64,000 nucleotides of DNA, taken from the NCBI RefSeq assembly GCF_001761485.1, contig NC_090773.1:3224001-3288000 (forward strand). The letters run 5' to 3'. The notes under the pieces are model-generated. The model saw only the letters and a list, made by a program, of their open reading frames with translations, was not told the DNA's origin and did no database searches. Below, piece after piece: positions 31,260-42,090 of the stretch. Each line of letters begins with the position of its first letter. Position 1 is the first letter of the stretch. A program made the translations under genes and the position numbers. Source of the DNA: Yarrowia lipolytica. Taxonomy: Eukaryota; Ascomycota; Dipodascomycetes; Dipodascales.

Positions 31260-32771
31260 CTAATGAACACTTCCAACAGTGGTCTGTTCGGAACGCCGCT
31301 CTCCGTAGACCTCCATCGCCTCGTCTTCGACCAGCTTGGTCTCAGGGCCTACGAGCTCTCCGACCACCATCTCCGCGTTTCTGTTTTCGGGGCCCAGGAA
31401 TGTGCACACCAGCACAAAAAAGAAGACGCAGCCCATGAGAATCGCCATGACCAGACTGTAGTCGTAGACTCCTGGCCGGGCGTTGCCGTGAGCGTCAGTC
31501 AGCGGAAACCGCTCTCCAATTTTCGCCTCGATGGTGGAGGACGCCGAGGAGGCCAGATTGCCCAGCTGGTAGGCCAGACCCACGAGCGAAGACCGCAGGG
31601 CTGGAGGAGCGAGCTCGGTGAGATGGATGGGGATGATTCCCCAGGCTCCAGCGACACAAAATTGCAGAAAGAAGACGCCGGCGTTGATTCCGGCGTTACT
31701 GGAGACAAACGCCCAGGGATAGATGAGAGCGCCTCCCACGACGCACGAAATCATGATGCACAGCCGTCTGCCGGCAAACGAGGAAATGTGACCCATAAAG
31801 ATTCCTCCGGCGATGGCTCCGAGGTTGGCGACGCAGTTGGTGACGGTGGAGGCGTCGGGCGAGAACTCCAGCTGGTTTTTGAGCCGCGTGGGGTACAGGT
31901 CCTGGGAGCCATGGGACATGAAGTTGAATCCGGACATGAGAATCACCAGGTAGATGAACGTGAGCCAATAGGTGCTGAAAGTCGTTTTGAGACCGACAAA
32001 AAAGTTTTTGCCCGTATCCAGCACCGCTTCATTGTGCTTGGACTGGATATAGGTGTCAGTTTCGGGCAGGGCCATTCGGAAGATGATGATGAGGACTGGG
32101 GGGCCGGCACCGAACCAGAAAAGAGATCGCCAGCCGTGGGGAGTTGTGTAGACGAGAGCTCGGGTGAAGACCACACACAGCAAGTACCCCAGGGCGTATC
32201 CTTCCTGAAGGATTCCTGAGACGAGGCCTCTGGCATCGACCGGACAATCCTCCAGCGCGGTGGCTGCTGCCATGCCGTAGATCCCGCCCATGGCGATTCC
32301 AAACAGGGCTCGGACGGCGAGAAACTGCTTGTAGGTGGTGACGAAGCCCGTTCCGAGCTCCAGCACGATAAACAGCACCAGGTTAGAGATGAAGGGCCAC
32401 TTTCGGCCGTATTTATCACTCAGCACTCCAAACACCACCGCTCCGATGGATCTGAGCATCAGCACCAGGGTGATGCCCCACGTGATGTCTGTGACGGAAA
32501 CCTGGAGTGTTTCTGCAATCTCCGAAGCCACCAGCGACACTGAAAAGAAGTCGAATGCGTCCCACGTCCAGCCCCAGAAGGCCACCAGCACGAACATCCA
32601 TTGTTTGAAGGTGAGCAGACGGAGCGTGGGGATTGGATTAAGGAGACGTTTCTGGGAGTCGGACAGCGGTTGAGGTTTCAGAGTCGTCACGCGACTGGCC
32701 AGGTACCTTTTGACGCTTCTCCAGGACAGATCTGGAGGCGGCAAGTTTCCGACGTCGTACGACTGGGTCAT
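31260..32771 (-). CDS. JEN-family carboxylate/proton symporter
   Basis: A plasma-membrane permease of 503 residues with about 12 membrane helices. It carries the JEN signature Asn-x-x-Ser-His-x-Ser-Gln-Asp-x-x-x-Thr at 283-295 (NFMSHGSQDLYPT), which in yeast Jen1 is needed for monocarboxylate transport. Other family marks are WTWDAFDFFSVS (68-79) and the MFS loop DKYGRKWPF (119-127). JEN proteins import lactate, pyruvate or dicarboxylates such as succinate and malate with protons. Yarrowia has several paralogues, and I cannot tell which substrate this one prefers. N- and C-termini are cytosolic and charged. There is no intron, and the start is the first ATG. A TATATA box lies about 60 bases upstream on this strand. 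Confidence 0.9.
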   Translation of the reverse strand: MTQSYDVGNLPPPDLSWRSVKRYLASRVTTLKPQPLSDSQKRLLNPIPTLRLLTFKQWMFVLVAFWGWTWDAFDFFSVSLVASEIAETLQVSVTDITWGITLVLMLRSIGAVVFGVLSDKYGRKWPFISNLVLFIVLELGTGFVTTYKQFLAVRALFGIAMGGIYGMAAATALEDCPVDARGLVSGILQEGYALGYLLCVVFTRALVYTTPHGWRSLFWFGAGPPVLIIIFRMALPETDTYIQSKHNEAVLDTGKNFFVGLKTTFSTYWLTFIYLVILMSGFNFMSHGSQDLYPTRLKNQLEFSPDASTVTNCVANLGAIAGGIFMGHISSFAGRRLCIMISCVVGGALIYPWAFVSSNAGINAGVFFLQFCVAGAWGIIPIHLTELAPPALRSSLVGLAYQLGNLASSASSTIEAKIGERFPLTDAHGNARPGVYDYSLVMAILMGCVFFFVLVCTFLGPENRNAEMVVGELVGPETKLVEDEAMEVYGERRSEQTTVGSVH

Positions 32772-32830
32772 TGGAAGGAGTCTTCCTGTTTATGGGCTAT
32801 TGGAATGCTCCAGACTAATCGTGTCGTCTC

Positions 32831-32837
32831 TATATAC
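32831..32837 (-). promoter_or_regulatory. candidate TATA box of the JEN permease
   Basis: GTATATA on the minus strand, about 60 bases before the start codon. This is the usual spacing for the genes in this window where a TATA box is visible. Confidence 0.45.
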
Positions 32838-35360
32838 CTTCTGAAAGAGGGGTAGGGCAAATCTAGCGATTTTCATCGCCAAGCGACATTACTTCTAGTG
32901 TCTTTTTTCAGCGAGTATCTGTATCTGCAAATGGGGGGTGGAGTGTTGCGACTTGAGCCGATTCAGGCCAAAGGGAAGAGGAGGAGGGGATGAGGGGATT
33001 GCGAGGCCAGGACGTTGAACCGTTTATAGTAATGCCTTCGGGAATCAACATCTTCGTACTCCCCAGATGGCTCAACAAGTGGGGGTCAAGATGGGGTACT
33101 GCTATCGTAGTGTGGCTGATAGTCTTCCCCACCTGTTAGCGCGAAGAGACATGCTGGGGGAAATTGAGCCGAGAAGGGGACCAGAGAAGTTGGAAGAAAC
33201 GAAGAATTTTTGCAGCTTTCATCGTACTTGTTTTCCCCGTACTAGTTTTCTTCGTACTTGTTTCCCTTTTGGCATGTTCTCAACTGTGGCCTTTTCTGGA
33301 GACGTTCCCACAGCAATATGTGAGGCACAACGGCCTAGGCCCTCAAACGCGCCAATTTCCCGGCTACTGCAACAATGTGGGGCATGGAGCCAATCGTGGG
33401 GGTCACAATTGACCAGACTGTCGGTTATCAGACTGCTTTGATTGATACGTGGGGAAACAATCCGTTCAGTGGAGTTCAGTGGAGAGTGCAATTGAACTCA
33501 GCAGATGACAGAGCTTAGAAGACTCCAGCGCTCGGAAAGATCTGCATCCTGTGTCAAAAAGCAGTTTCAACTTGCCGTCATCTCCTTCAAATGTCGTGGG
33601 GTACACACACATATATGCGCTCGGTATTGTACTGTGTGTACTGTACTTGACCGTTCCCTGAACACTAGCTACAAATAGTTCATACCCGTGGTCGGTAATG
33701 AAACTACTAGAGATCCGTCAAAACAATCAAGTGCTTCTGAAAGGACGAATTCTGAACCCAGGTCCAGAAGAAGAACCAAAACCTCCTCGACCCAGTGATT
33801 CGAGTGGTATTGTGCCAGCCAAGACCGCGCTCGACTCCCTACCACGACTCCCCCACGACTCCCCCACCCACTAGTTGACGCTTGGACCACTGGACTATAG
33901 TAGTCTCAAACTGAAAGACTGCTGAAGTTGCAGATCGAGTCATTGATGACGACCGAGTCTGTAGACCTCATGTTGCTTTGCTCAGAAGTAGTATACACAC
34001 AGTGTACATACAGTCCGAATACCGCCAGTTAGATTACTCTTAGGGAGAAGAGAAAGACAACCTGGCTGACCACAGAGCTCCCACATGCTGACATCTTGAC
34101 GAACTACCACTTTCGAGACCACGCACCAGTTACTCTGTCCATTTAAACAACTCTTAGTAGAGTGAGTTAAGGGAGCGGGAGTGGGGTGCAAGCGACGGCT
34201 ACAATACATAGTATTGGGCCGGTGTTGAGGAGGACGTCACATTTGACAAGCCGGTAATGGGCGTTTTTGTGTTGTGGGAAGACAATTGTGCAACTCACAT
34301 GCAAGACTCTGTACTTTGAGGAACCAGTAGTCCGCAGGTCTCCTCATCTCTTCGGGTGTTCGTCTCGTCGTGTGGACCAGGGTCTCCTTTCCAGCCCTAG
34401 CTCGGGAGTCCTGAGGTAATTCTTTTCAGGGCAATCCATGACGACTGTTATCGGCGACAGGAGGAGTTAGGTTGGCGGGGCCTGGAGATGTCCACACTAG
34501 ACTGGGCGGGCTCCTTCTCCAGCGGTCCAACTCAGCGAGGCTTCCATCATCTCTCATTTTGGCGGCTCTTGGGTCTCTCACCATCAGCGGTAACTGTTGA
34601 CAATGGTATCAATCTTACTATGTGGGTCATTGGTGGTATCAATCAAACATCAATCAAACAAGTAATCTGTACAGTATGTACTGTACAGTACAGAAGTGTC
34701 GGCGCAGATTTCGGCAAAGTTGCTGGTTGCTTTCAATTAAAATGATGAAATGAATGTGAGGGAAGCGAACAACGGGTTCAGTTGTCGGCGTAGATCAGCC
34801 ACTTGGTCACTGTAACAGCGGCGAGAGACTCTTACGGCGACTGTACCTGGATTGGTGACAAGAAGACGAGGAACGAAGATAACTAAAGGTAAATGAGGAT
34901 TATAAGACCAAGTATTGTAAGTGCTTGAGACTCACTTATATACTTTGGCTTTCGTGTCTGTGTAACATGTGGACTATGGTTGGCCATGCAAGTGATTAGA
35001 AGTGAAGTATTGTCGCAATCAGCTTGAGTAAAAAGTGAGCATTACTTTGATCTGCAGTTTAAAGTATTCCAAAATTCAAGAAATTTATTTGGAATGTCAA
35101 TCAGCTCAAAATCGGTCATTATAAGATCTCCAACGGCGTCAGGGCCGAGGTCACAATAAAACATCTGGGTATATTTTATTCCACCAAGTCTCCCGAATCC
35201 AATGATACCAACCACTTCCCGAACTGAGCAATATCTCCGCACCTTTGCTCTCGTCCCCAAACCTCTCACAGTTAGTAATCACAATTAAAGTTCAACCTCC
35301 CAACCAGTAAAAAGACGGCAATATATCCACACCATCCTCCACACTACACATTTCTGGAAA
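32838..35360. other. intergenic region before the acyl carrier protein gene
   Basis: About 2.5 kb with no supported gene. It contains GTACTTGTTTTCC / GTACTAGTTTTCTTC repeats near 33225-33265 and a short palindromic TGTACAGTATGTACTGTACAG near 34668-34692. No tRNA, snRNA or snoRNA signature was recognised. Confidence 0.4.
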
Positions 35361-37110
35361 ATGCTCCGACAGTCCGTTCTCCGTCTTTCTCGAGCCGCCG
35401 TTGCCCGGCCCGCTCTGTCGCGATCGTTCGTGACCGCCGTCGCCCGACCCCAGCTCGTGCGAGCCGCCCCCGTGTCGTTCATCCGACACTACTCCTCGGC
35501 CCACGTGCTGACCAAGGACATGATTCAGGAGCGAATCGTGGCTCTTCTGGAGTCGTTTGACAAGGTCAATGACGCCAAGAACATCACCGCCACCGCCAAC
35601 CTGACTTCCGACCTTGGTCTGGACAGTTTGGATGTCGTCGAGGTGGTCATGGCCATTGAGGAGGTGAGTACTAGTGACTGACCGAAGATCAGGTTCGGAC
35701 CCTGACACGGCCACTGTCGCTGTCCGGTTGGAAACAGACTGCATATGTGACCTGAATCGTGGCAGAATATCGCGGCAGAATATCGTGGCAGAATCTCGTG
35801 ATTGTATCTATACAGTTTACGATGGGCTGCATCAGATAGACTGCCGCGACCTAAGCTGTACCGCCCAGTCTGATCAGATGAGGTATGAGCTCAGGTTGGG
35901 AGTAGATGACAGTTGGTGAGGACCGCGTGGTGCCCTGATGGAGTACGTGAATGACTCAAGGACAGACAGACCCACTGAAACTAATTTTTCTGCTTGAAGT
36001 CAGCACTTGATCGACCCACTGAGTCTTAGACACGTCTTCCTGCCTCACCTTTATGTCTCAAAACGTGGGAAGTAGCTCTGGCGATCATTTCACCAGTTGC
36101 AATTGTGCGTCCCATGCTTTCAGACAACGCATTACTCTACTGTTTCTTCAAACATTCTACAGTCTATCAAACTGTCTGCTACAGTTGCTCTGGTCAACTA
36201 GAGTCTGCATACAGTCTGAGCCATGTTTAATTACCAAGCTGTTTCCGCTCGACCTATGACTGAGCACCCAGTTCGGCTTACCGCCGACTTGCTGCATCCT
36301 TAGCGCTTTACTAACCCAGGAATTTGGCCTCGAGATCCCCGACCACGATGCTGACGAGATCAAGACCGTCCAGCAGGCCATTGACTACGTCTCTGCCCAG
36401 CCCGCAGGTGAGTATGAGAGATATAAGAATCATTGGGAAGACGCCATGAGGTGCAGTCACACGAAAAAGACGCGATAACAGCATGAGAAGACAGCGTAAA
36501 CACCACGACAGGACAAGAACCGATAACACATGGCCCAGCTTGACACAGCTTGACCCAGCCTAACCCTCTACACCATGACACTGGCAAGATTCACGGTGGT
36601 TGGGGGATGGCAGTGACGGAAAGGGCGACACAAGTTAGTGATGTGCTATTTTTCTGGTAGAAGATAGCTTTATCACACCCACTGTGTTCATTTACCCGCC
36701 ACTAGTACCCCAGCCCCTCATGGATGCACACGCTATCTCCATTCCGCTAGCTCCGTTTTCTTACCCCACAGCCTACAGCCCATCTTTACCGAATGGGGCA
36801 TCTTAGTGCGACTGGCCGCGTACCCCACAGCACGTGTCTGACGTCGATGGACATCCGCCTATGCCTTATCGTGTGAACTTTAGATACCGCCTTGGTGGGG
36901 GGTTTGGTTTTTGGGGTGTTATATGAAGCGGTCTTGTGTTGTTATCCTTATCGTCATGCTGAGTCATGACTAAAAAACTATGTGCGATGGGTCCTTATCC
37001 TTATCCTTATCGCCAGGCTGAGTCATGACTGAAAACTGTGTTGCAGATGGGTTGTCCGCTCAGACATGTGTCGCTTGCTCTCGCCGTTCCCTACTAACCC
37101 AGCCGTTTAA
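35361..37110 (+). CDS. ACPM1: mitochondrial acyl carrier protein, three exons
   Basis: The exons are 35361-35663, 36320-36407 and 37103-37110, giving 132 residues. Both donors are GTGAGT and both acceptors follow CTAACCCAG. Residues 1-45 form a mitochondrial presequence (MLRQSVLRLSRAAVARPALS). The ACP domain follows, with the phosphopantetheine serine Ser89 in DLGLDSLDVVEV and helix III DADEIKTVQQAIDYV. ACP carries acyl chains in mitochondrial type II fatty-acid synthesis, which makes the lipoic acid precursor. With LYR proteins it is also an integral complex I subunit and supports Fe-S cluster assembly. Exon 3 adds only the end of an Ala codon, Val and the stop. Retaining intron 2 would append about 20 unrelated residues. 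Yarrowia has two ACPs; the symbol ACPM1 is from memory. Confidence 0.92.
35760..35800. repeat. 15-bp tandem in ACP intron 1
   Basis: Three copies of GGCAGAATATCGTGG-like sequence lie about 100 bases into the first intron. Confidence 0.75.
36945..37060. repeat. direct repeat in ACP intron 2
   Basis: Two copies of about 55 bases contain TCCTTATC, GCTGAGTCATGACT and a following AAAACTRTG. The second copy has an added TCCTTA expansion. Confidence 0.7.
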
Positions 37111-38284
37111 TCAACCTCAAACAGACTAAAGCCCTGTACATAAAAATACATCTCCACCCACAGCGGCTAAATTGCATCTCCTTCTGCGTCGTCGTCTCTT
37201 ATCTGTCGTCTACATAGAGTTGACTGGCGCAGAAAGTATCGTGTAGAGCTACTAATCGATAGAGCTTGGGCCGGAATAGCAACGTACTGTACCATGTACT
37301 GTAACCCACGCACAGTGGCAGAGAAGCGCATCAGCATGTGCATTGATTGCGACAGTCGATAGCCGATGGTAACACTTCTGGGCCACGTGACCGGGCGACT
37401 GGCAGACCGGGCGACTGACAGGCCGAGCAGGGCGCAACACCCGTTGGTCACCGTCTCTTGTGGCCCACGGCACATATCTCCCTTTTCGGAGTCCTAACTC
37501 TGACGTCTAAAATCGACGTAAAATCGACGTAAAATCGACGTAAACCTACCCTTCTGCGCACGCGACCGAATCTACAGTGCCTTCTGAGTTGAGGTTTAGT
37601 GCGGTTTGAGGTTTTGATGCCGCTTGTGTGAGGGTAAAAAAAAAGTTTGGCCAAAAAAATATGCAGTCTTTTTTTTTACCGGTGCAAAATGAAAAACCGA
37701 CTTAAAGATTTTGAAATTTGGGTTTGCGGCTAATTTTGGAGTGGGGAGTACGGCGTTAGAGCGAGCTGTGGGGGCGGTTAGAGACTGTCTTGGGGGGATG
37801 GACCCGTGTCTGGGGGTTGTAAGGAGCCTGGTTTATGTTTGCAGAGCTCATTTGGGGCTCTTTTTTAGCCGCTGTCGGTTTTTTTGGCCCGGCGTTTAAG
37901 TTCCATCCTGCCAAGTGCGTTATCTTGGTTTTAACTCAAAGTGCTGGGTCCCATGAAATTGAAAATTCTTTATTATCCGCCAGCCAGAACTTTTCAACGG
38001 GACATGGCCTGGAGACTGAGACGCTGAGACTCGACCGGGATTTCATTGGCGACCACAGACATCTTTGGAAGTATTTGCGACCACAAACAGACGACAGGCG
38101 GCCGACAACAGACAAGCAGACGACAGACAAGCAGACGGCCGACAAGCAGACGGCCGACAAGCAGACAGCAGACGGCAGACAAGTAGACAACCACCAGAAG
38201 ACCATACGACCATTCGAACATCCACACGTCCACACTTCCACACGTCCACACTTCCACACGTCCACACGTCCACACAACCTCATT
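37111..38284. other. intergenic region and leader of the Hol1-like gene
   Basis: No separate gene is supported. It includes three copies of GTAAAATCGACGT at about 37505-37540 and two repeat blocks next to the following gene. The frame of that gene is open upstream for 150 codons, but the translation there is repeat-derived and lacks family features. Confidence 0.5.
38110..38275. repeat. two tandem repeat blocks before the Hol1-like gene
   Basis: Block A (about 38110-38190) repeats GACAAGCAGACGGCC about five times. Block B (about 38219-38275) repeats CCACACGTCCACACTT about four times and ends 10 bases before the start codon. Confidence 0.85.
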
Positions 38285-40021
38285 ATGGACACAATCTTCC
38301 TCGATCCGGAATACATCCCGGGAACGGTCCAAATCATCGGACAGCATGACGACGACTCGATGCTGATCAAGGACGAAAAGGGAACGGTGCTGCTTCCCCA
38401 ACCCACCTCGTCGCCAAACGACCCGCTCAAATGGTCGTGGAGCAGAAAACTCTGGCACACTCTCTTGGTGTGTTTCATCACCGGATTCACAGCAGCCACC
38501 TCCAACGACTCCGGAGCAGCGTCGGACGGACTGCTGGAAGAACTGGGAGTCGGATACGACGTGCAAAACACTGCCGCCGGCGTGCTGTTTTTGGGCATCG
38601 GCTACTGGTGTCTTTTCATCTCCCCTCTGGGCTCCCTGTACGGCCGACGACTGCCCTATCTGCTGGGCTGCATTCTGGGTCTCATTGGCGCCCTTTGGTT
38701 TGGGCGAATCAAAAACGTCGGCGATCTCATCTGCTCACAGCTGTTTGTGGGAGCCTCAGAGGCCGTGGCCGAGGCGTACTCCCAGGTTTCTCTGATTGAC
38801 ATCTTTCACGACCACCAGTCTGGTTCCGCCATCGGTATCTACGTGTTTGCCACATCCATCGGAACCTTTCTGGGGCCCCTGATTGCCGGGTACATCCAGA
38901 TTGGCCAGAGCTGGCGATGGGTCGGTTGGTGGGCGCTCATCATCGGAGGAGGCATGACACTGTGTTTCTGGTTTGGCTTTGAGGAGTCGTACTTCCCCCG
39001 GAACCTGGTGACCGCGTCGGAACGAGGCCAGACGACTCTGGATGACACAAACGAGGCGCCCCTCGGGGCTAAGGGCTCAGAAAAACTCGACTCCAAAGAC
39101 GACTCCATTCCCGACCGCGCCTCGTCCGGAGAGGGATCGCTCTACGAAGTGCGAAGCGCTATCCACCCGGCAGCCACCACCGAATCTACTAACGTGCAAA
39201 CCAACCCCAAGGTGATTGGCTGGAGAGACACCCAACGGTCGTTCCGACAACGCATCCAAATCATCACCCCAGCCCCCAACCTCAAGGGCTGGGGCATCAA
39301 ACAGTACTTCCAGCGATTGTGGACCACCATGAAGGTCTTTGGATACCCGGCAGTCATCTACTCGGGTCTCCAATGGGGAGCCCAAGACGCCTGGCTCTCC
39401 TTCTACCTCACAACCCAGGAAGACACCTACGGAGAGCCTCCTTATAACTACTCTCCAACCAGAATTGCCGTCATGAAAGTGCCGCTCATCATCGGAGCGT
39501 CCATCGGCTGTTTCTACGGAGGCTACCTCTCCGACAAGTTTGTGCACTGGATGGCGTCGCGACCGGCCCGGAACGGAATCCGAGAAGCCGAAGACCGACT
39601 CTGGATGATGCTACTCAACTGTATCATCTCCCCGCTCGGCATGTACCTGTTCGGAATCGGCACTGGCGAGATGTGGAGCTGGCCCGTTGTCTATGTGGGC
39701 CTGGGCTTCATTGGATTTGGCTGGGGCTGTGCTGGAGATATGTCCATGTCCTACCTGGTCGATGCCTACCCGGAAATGGTCCTGGAAGGCATGGTTGGAG
39801 TGTCTGTCATCAACAACTCCATGGGCAGCATTTTCACCTTTGTGTGCGACATGTGGATGGACGCCCAGGGCATCACAGACACCTACATCACCACCGGCTC
39901 CATTTGTGCAGGCATTTTGTTTCTTACCATCCCGATGATCATTTTCGGCAAGTATTTCAGAAAGAAGACCACCAAGCAGTATCTGGCATTTTTGAGGGAG
40001 CGAGATTCGTTGGATGAGTAA
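38285..40021 (+). CDS. MFS transporter, Hol1-like DHA1 group
   Basis: The product has 578 residues from the ATG at 38285 (MDTIFLDPEYIPGTVQIIGQ). I prefer this start because family members begin with a similar FLDPExxPGT motif and the upstream open frame is repeat DNA. NDPLKWSWSRKLWHT marks the run into helix 1, as in fungal Hol1-type drug:H+ antiporter relatives. Twelve helices are predicted: six before a long hydrophilic loop (about 235-330, Ser/Thr/Asp-rich) and six after it. The loop SLYGRRLPY after helix 2 is the MFS A-motif position. Yeast Hol1 transports polyamines and, when mutated, histidinol. Substrate here is unknown. The C-terminus is basic then acidic and probably cytosolic. There is no intron. 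Confidence 0.88.
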   Translation: MDTIFLDPEYIPGTVQIIGQHDDDSMLIKDEKGTVLLPQPTSSPNDPLKWSWSRKLWHTLLVCFITGFTAATSNDSGAASDGLLEELGVGYDVQNTAAGVLFLGIGYWCLFISPLGSLYGRRLPYLLGCILGLIGALWFGRIKNVGDLICSQLFVGASEAVAEAYSQVSLIDIFHDHQSGSAIGIYVFATSIGTFLGPLIAGYIQIGQSWRWVGWWALIIGGGMTLCFWFGFEESYFPRNLVTASERGQTTLDDTNEAPLGAKGSEKLDSKDDSIPDRASSGEGSLYEVRSAIHPAATTESTNVQTNPKVIGWRDTQRSFRQRIQIITPAPNLKGWGIKQYFQRLWTTMKVFGYPAVIYSGLQWGAQDAWLSFYLTTQEDTYGEPPYNYSPTRIAVMKVPLIIGASIGCFYGGYLSDKFVHWMASRPARNGIREAEDRLWMMLLNCIISPLGMYLFGIGTGEMWSWPVVYVGLGFIGFGWGCAGDMSMSYLVDAYPEMVLEGMVGVSVINNSMGSIFTFVCDMWMDAQGITDTYITTGSICAGILFLTIPMIIFGKYFRKKTTKQYLAFLRERDSLDE

Positions 40022-40602
40022 TAGAGCGAGTGCAGAAGCGGCATCTAGTTCACGACCACCAACTGGATACTCAGTTCCATGGGTTTATTGCATTTTAATT
40101 GTTGTTGAAAGTTGGCTGTAGAAATCGCGAGAGTGTGTTGATCGTAGCTGAAATCCAGGTTGATGAAAATGACGGCCCAGAAAGTGCGGTCACAATGGAC
40201 CAGGTCTTGTCGTCAGTCATGTCGAGTTAAGATCTGGTTTGGCAATGCTGGTAAGAACGTCAAAAGTGGCCACAGAAGCATTCAAAGTAGACAATTGTGT
40301 TCACAAGTCCGAGACGAACACAATGAACTTGGTTTTATCGAAGTAATAACAATATTCATCATTCTGTCCTCAAGATGCGTGTAGGATTAAATCAAGGTCG
40401 TGAACGTAGCTGGTCGTAGAATAAAACAAAACGCATTTCCGTTTTCACAAGGACAGAGGACAATTACATTGAACGATGTCCGTTTAGCTCTCTCGGTTAT
40501 TGAATGTTCTTCGATTCTCCAGCCGGAAAATACCTCCGATCCAGGACTATTGCTGGTTCCAGATGTCAGCAGACGGGTCATTCCAGACAGCATGATCTTG
40601 AG
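40022..40602. other. intergenic region
   Basis: About 580 bases after the Hol1-like gene, with no supported gene. Confidence 0.45.
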
Positions 40603-41265
40603 TCAGTTGGCGTATCTATTGAACACATCCATCTGCTGGTTGCCAAAAAACTCCTTGAGGGGTTCAGGCATGTACTTTTTGACAAAGCTCTCGTCGTCCT
40701 CGGTCATCATAGTAGCCAGATTCTCTGTGCTGGCAGCAGTAGCAGCAGTGTTAATGAAACCCAGATTGCGCAGCTGGCCGTTGAGACCCTCATACAAGAC
40801 CTCCATGAAGTAACAAAGTGCTCACTGAACCCCTCGGGGTAGTCCAGGACAATGGCGCCTTCGACGGCCCGGGCCGAAAGGGCCTGGTTTATAAGAGACG
40901 GCCAGCTACCATCATCCATAGACCCATCTGGGTCATGCAGCCCCGAACATGAGCTTCAGATAAGGGTACAGCTTGGCGTTGATCTCGCTCTCGCCAGCCT
41001 TTTTGATTTCCTCCTGCACAAGAGGGATCATCTGCTCCTGTCAGCTGTGTATTAGTTCCTGGAACTTGGATATTCCTGTAAACTGCTGGGACTGGCTGGT
41101 TTTGGCGGCCCAGAGCTCTCCAGCAGCCTCTCTCTCCTCGCATCTCAATGCCCAGCTGTCTGGCCCGGTTGAGCTGTTCGAGTCGCAGTCCTAACTCGGG
41201 CTGTCAAGTGGTGATGTCGTTCCAGACGTCGAGGAGAGGCAGAACAATCTGATTAGATGGCGATG
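40603..41265 (-). pseudogene. decayed host gene, family not recognised
   Basis: Reading the minus strand from about 41265 to the TGA at 40603, coding sequence is clear but spread over three frames and interrupted by stops. Pieces in order are: IVLPLLDVWNDITT, then LRLEQLNRARQLGIEMR, then QEQMIPLVQEEIKKAGESEI followed by NAKLYPYLKLMFG, then INQALSARAVEGAIVLDYPE, then a long last piece with MTEDDESFVKKYMPEPLKEF and ending MDVFNRYAN. At least two in-frame stops and about three frame changes are present. The pieces keep the codon style of expressed genes here, so this is a recently lost copy of a soluble, helical protein of at least 220 residues. I cannot name the family. It lies back to back with a decayed SEC18 copy. 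Confidence 0.7.
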
Positions 41266-42090
41266 TCTTAACGTTTCAGCGATCACAATATTACAGGGTT
41301 AATCAGTCGCCATTGGTCTTCAGTCAGTTGCAGTTGAAAACGTGACTCGGTTTCACGCATTCTATCGTTCCGAACTTGCCCTACTGTTGTTGCAATAGTT
41401 TTTGCAGAATGATTCCAAATTGTGATCAGAAGGTGGGCTGGAACTCATTCGGACCATATCGCCGTGATCTGGTCGATATTCACCGAGTTACCGGCAGTTT
41501 AGCCCCCATTGGTCGCATCTCGTGAAAAAACTGAAGACTGGCTAGGCACAGCAGGAATCTCTCCGACATACCACGTTCTGTTTCTCTGACCAGCTTGTGG
41601 CAACTAAGAAAGTCTCGAACTCACTCACAACCAGCGAAGACTAGTGTGGGTGTACTTGTCCCGACAGGCGGAGGTCAGACGTCTGACTCAAGCTCTGTCT
41701 CAGTCGGTTTGAACCAGGTTGAGACGGGTTTTCAGACATGTTCGCCCTTTTTCTGAGCAAATATCAAACTTTGAGACTCATGCCTGAATAGCATACAGTA
41801 CCTGAACCAGTTGAAGGAGCTATAGGAGATATTGGGTCCTAGCGGACTGCTCCTATGTTATCGATACATCGATGGTGGTTTATACACAGTCCAAGCGAGT
41901 TCCTATTAGGTTACTACCGGATTTTTCGTCAGTTCAACCGTATGAATTACCACAATTCGCCGTGCAATTATTAGTTGATATTACTTGGAAAAGTTGTTTT
42001 TTTTCAGTTGGGAAATTACTTCACTTGAAAGCATACATGATTATCTGTATCCAACAGAATAACACAAGACACCATGCAAAGTAATAGATA
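41266..42090. other. spacer between the two decayed genes
   Basis: About 825 bases of unique-looking AT-moderate DNA with no open frame worth naming. If the two relics came from one duplicated segment, this would be its former divergent promoter or degraded 5' parts of either gene. Confidence 0.35.
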
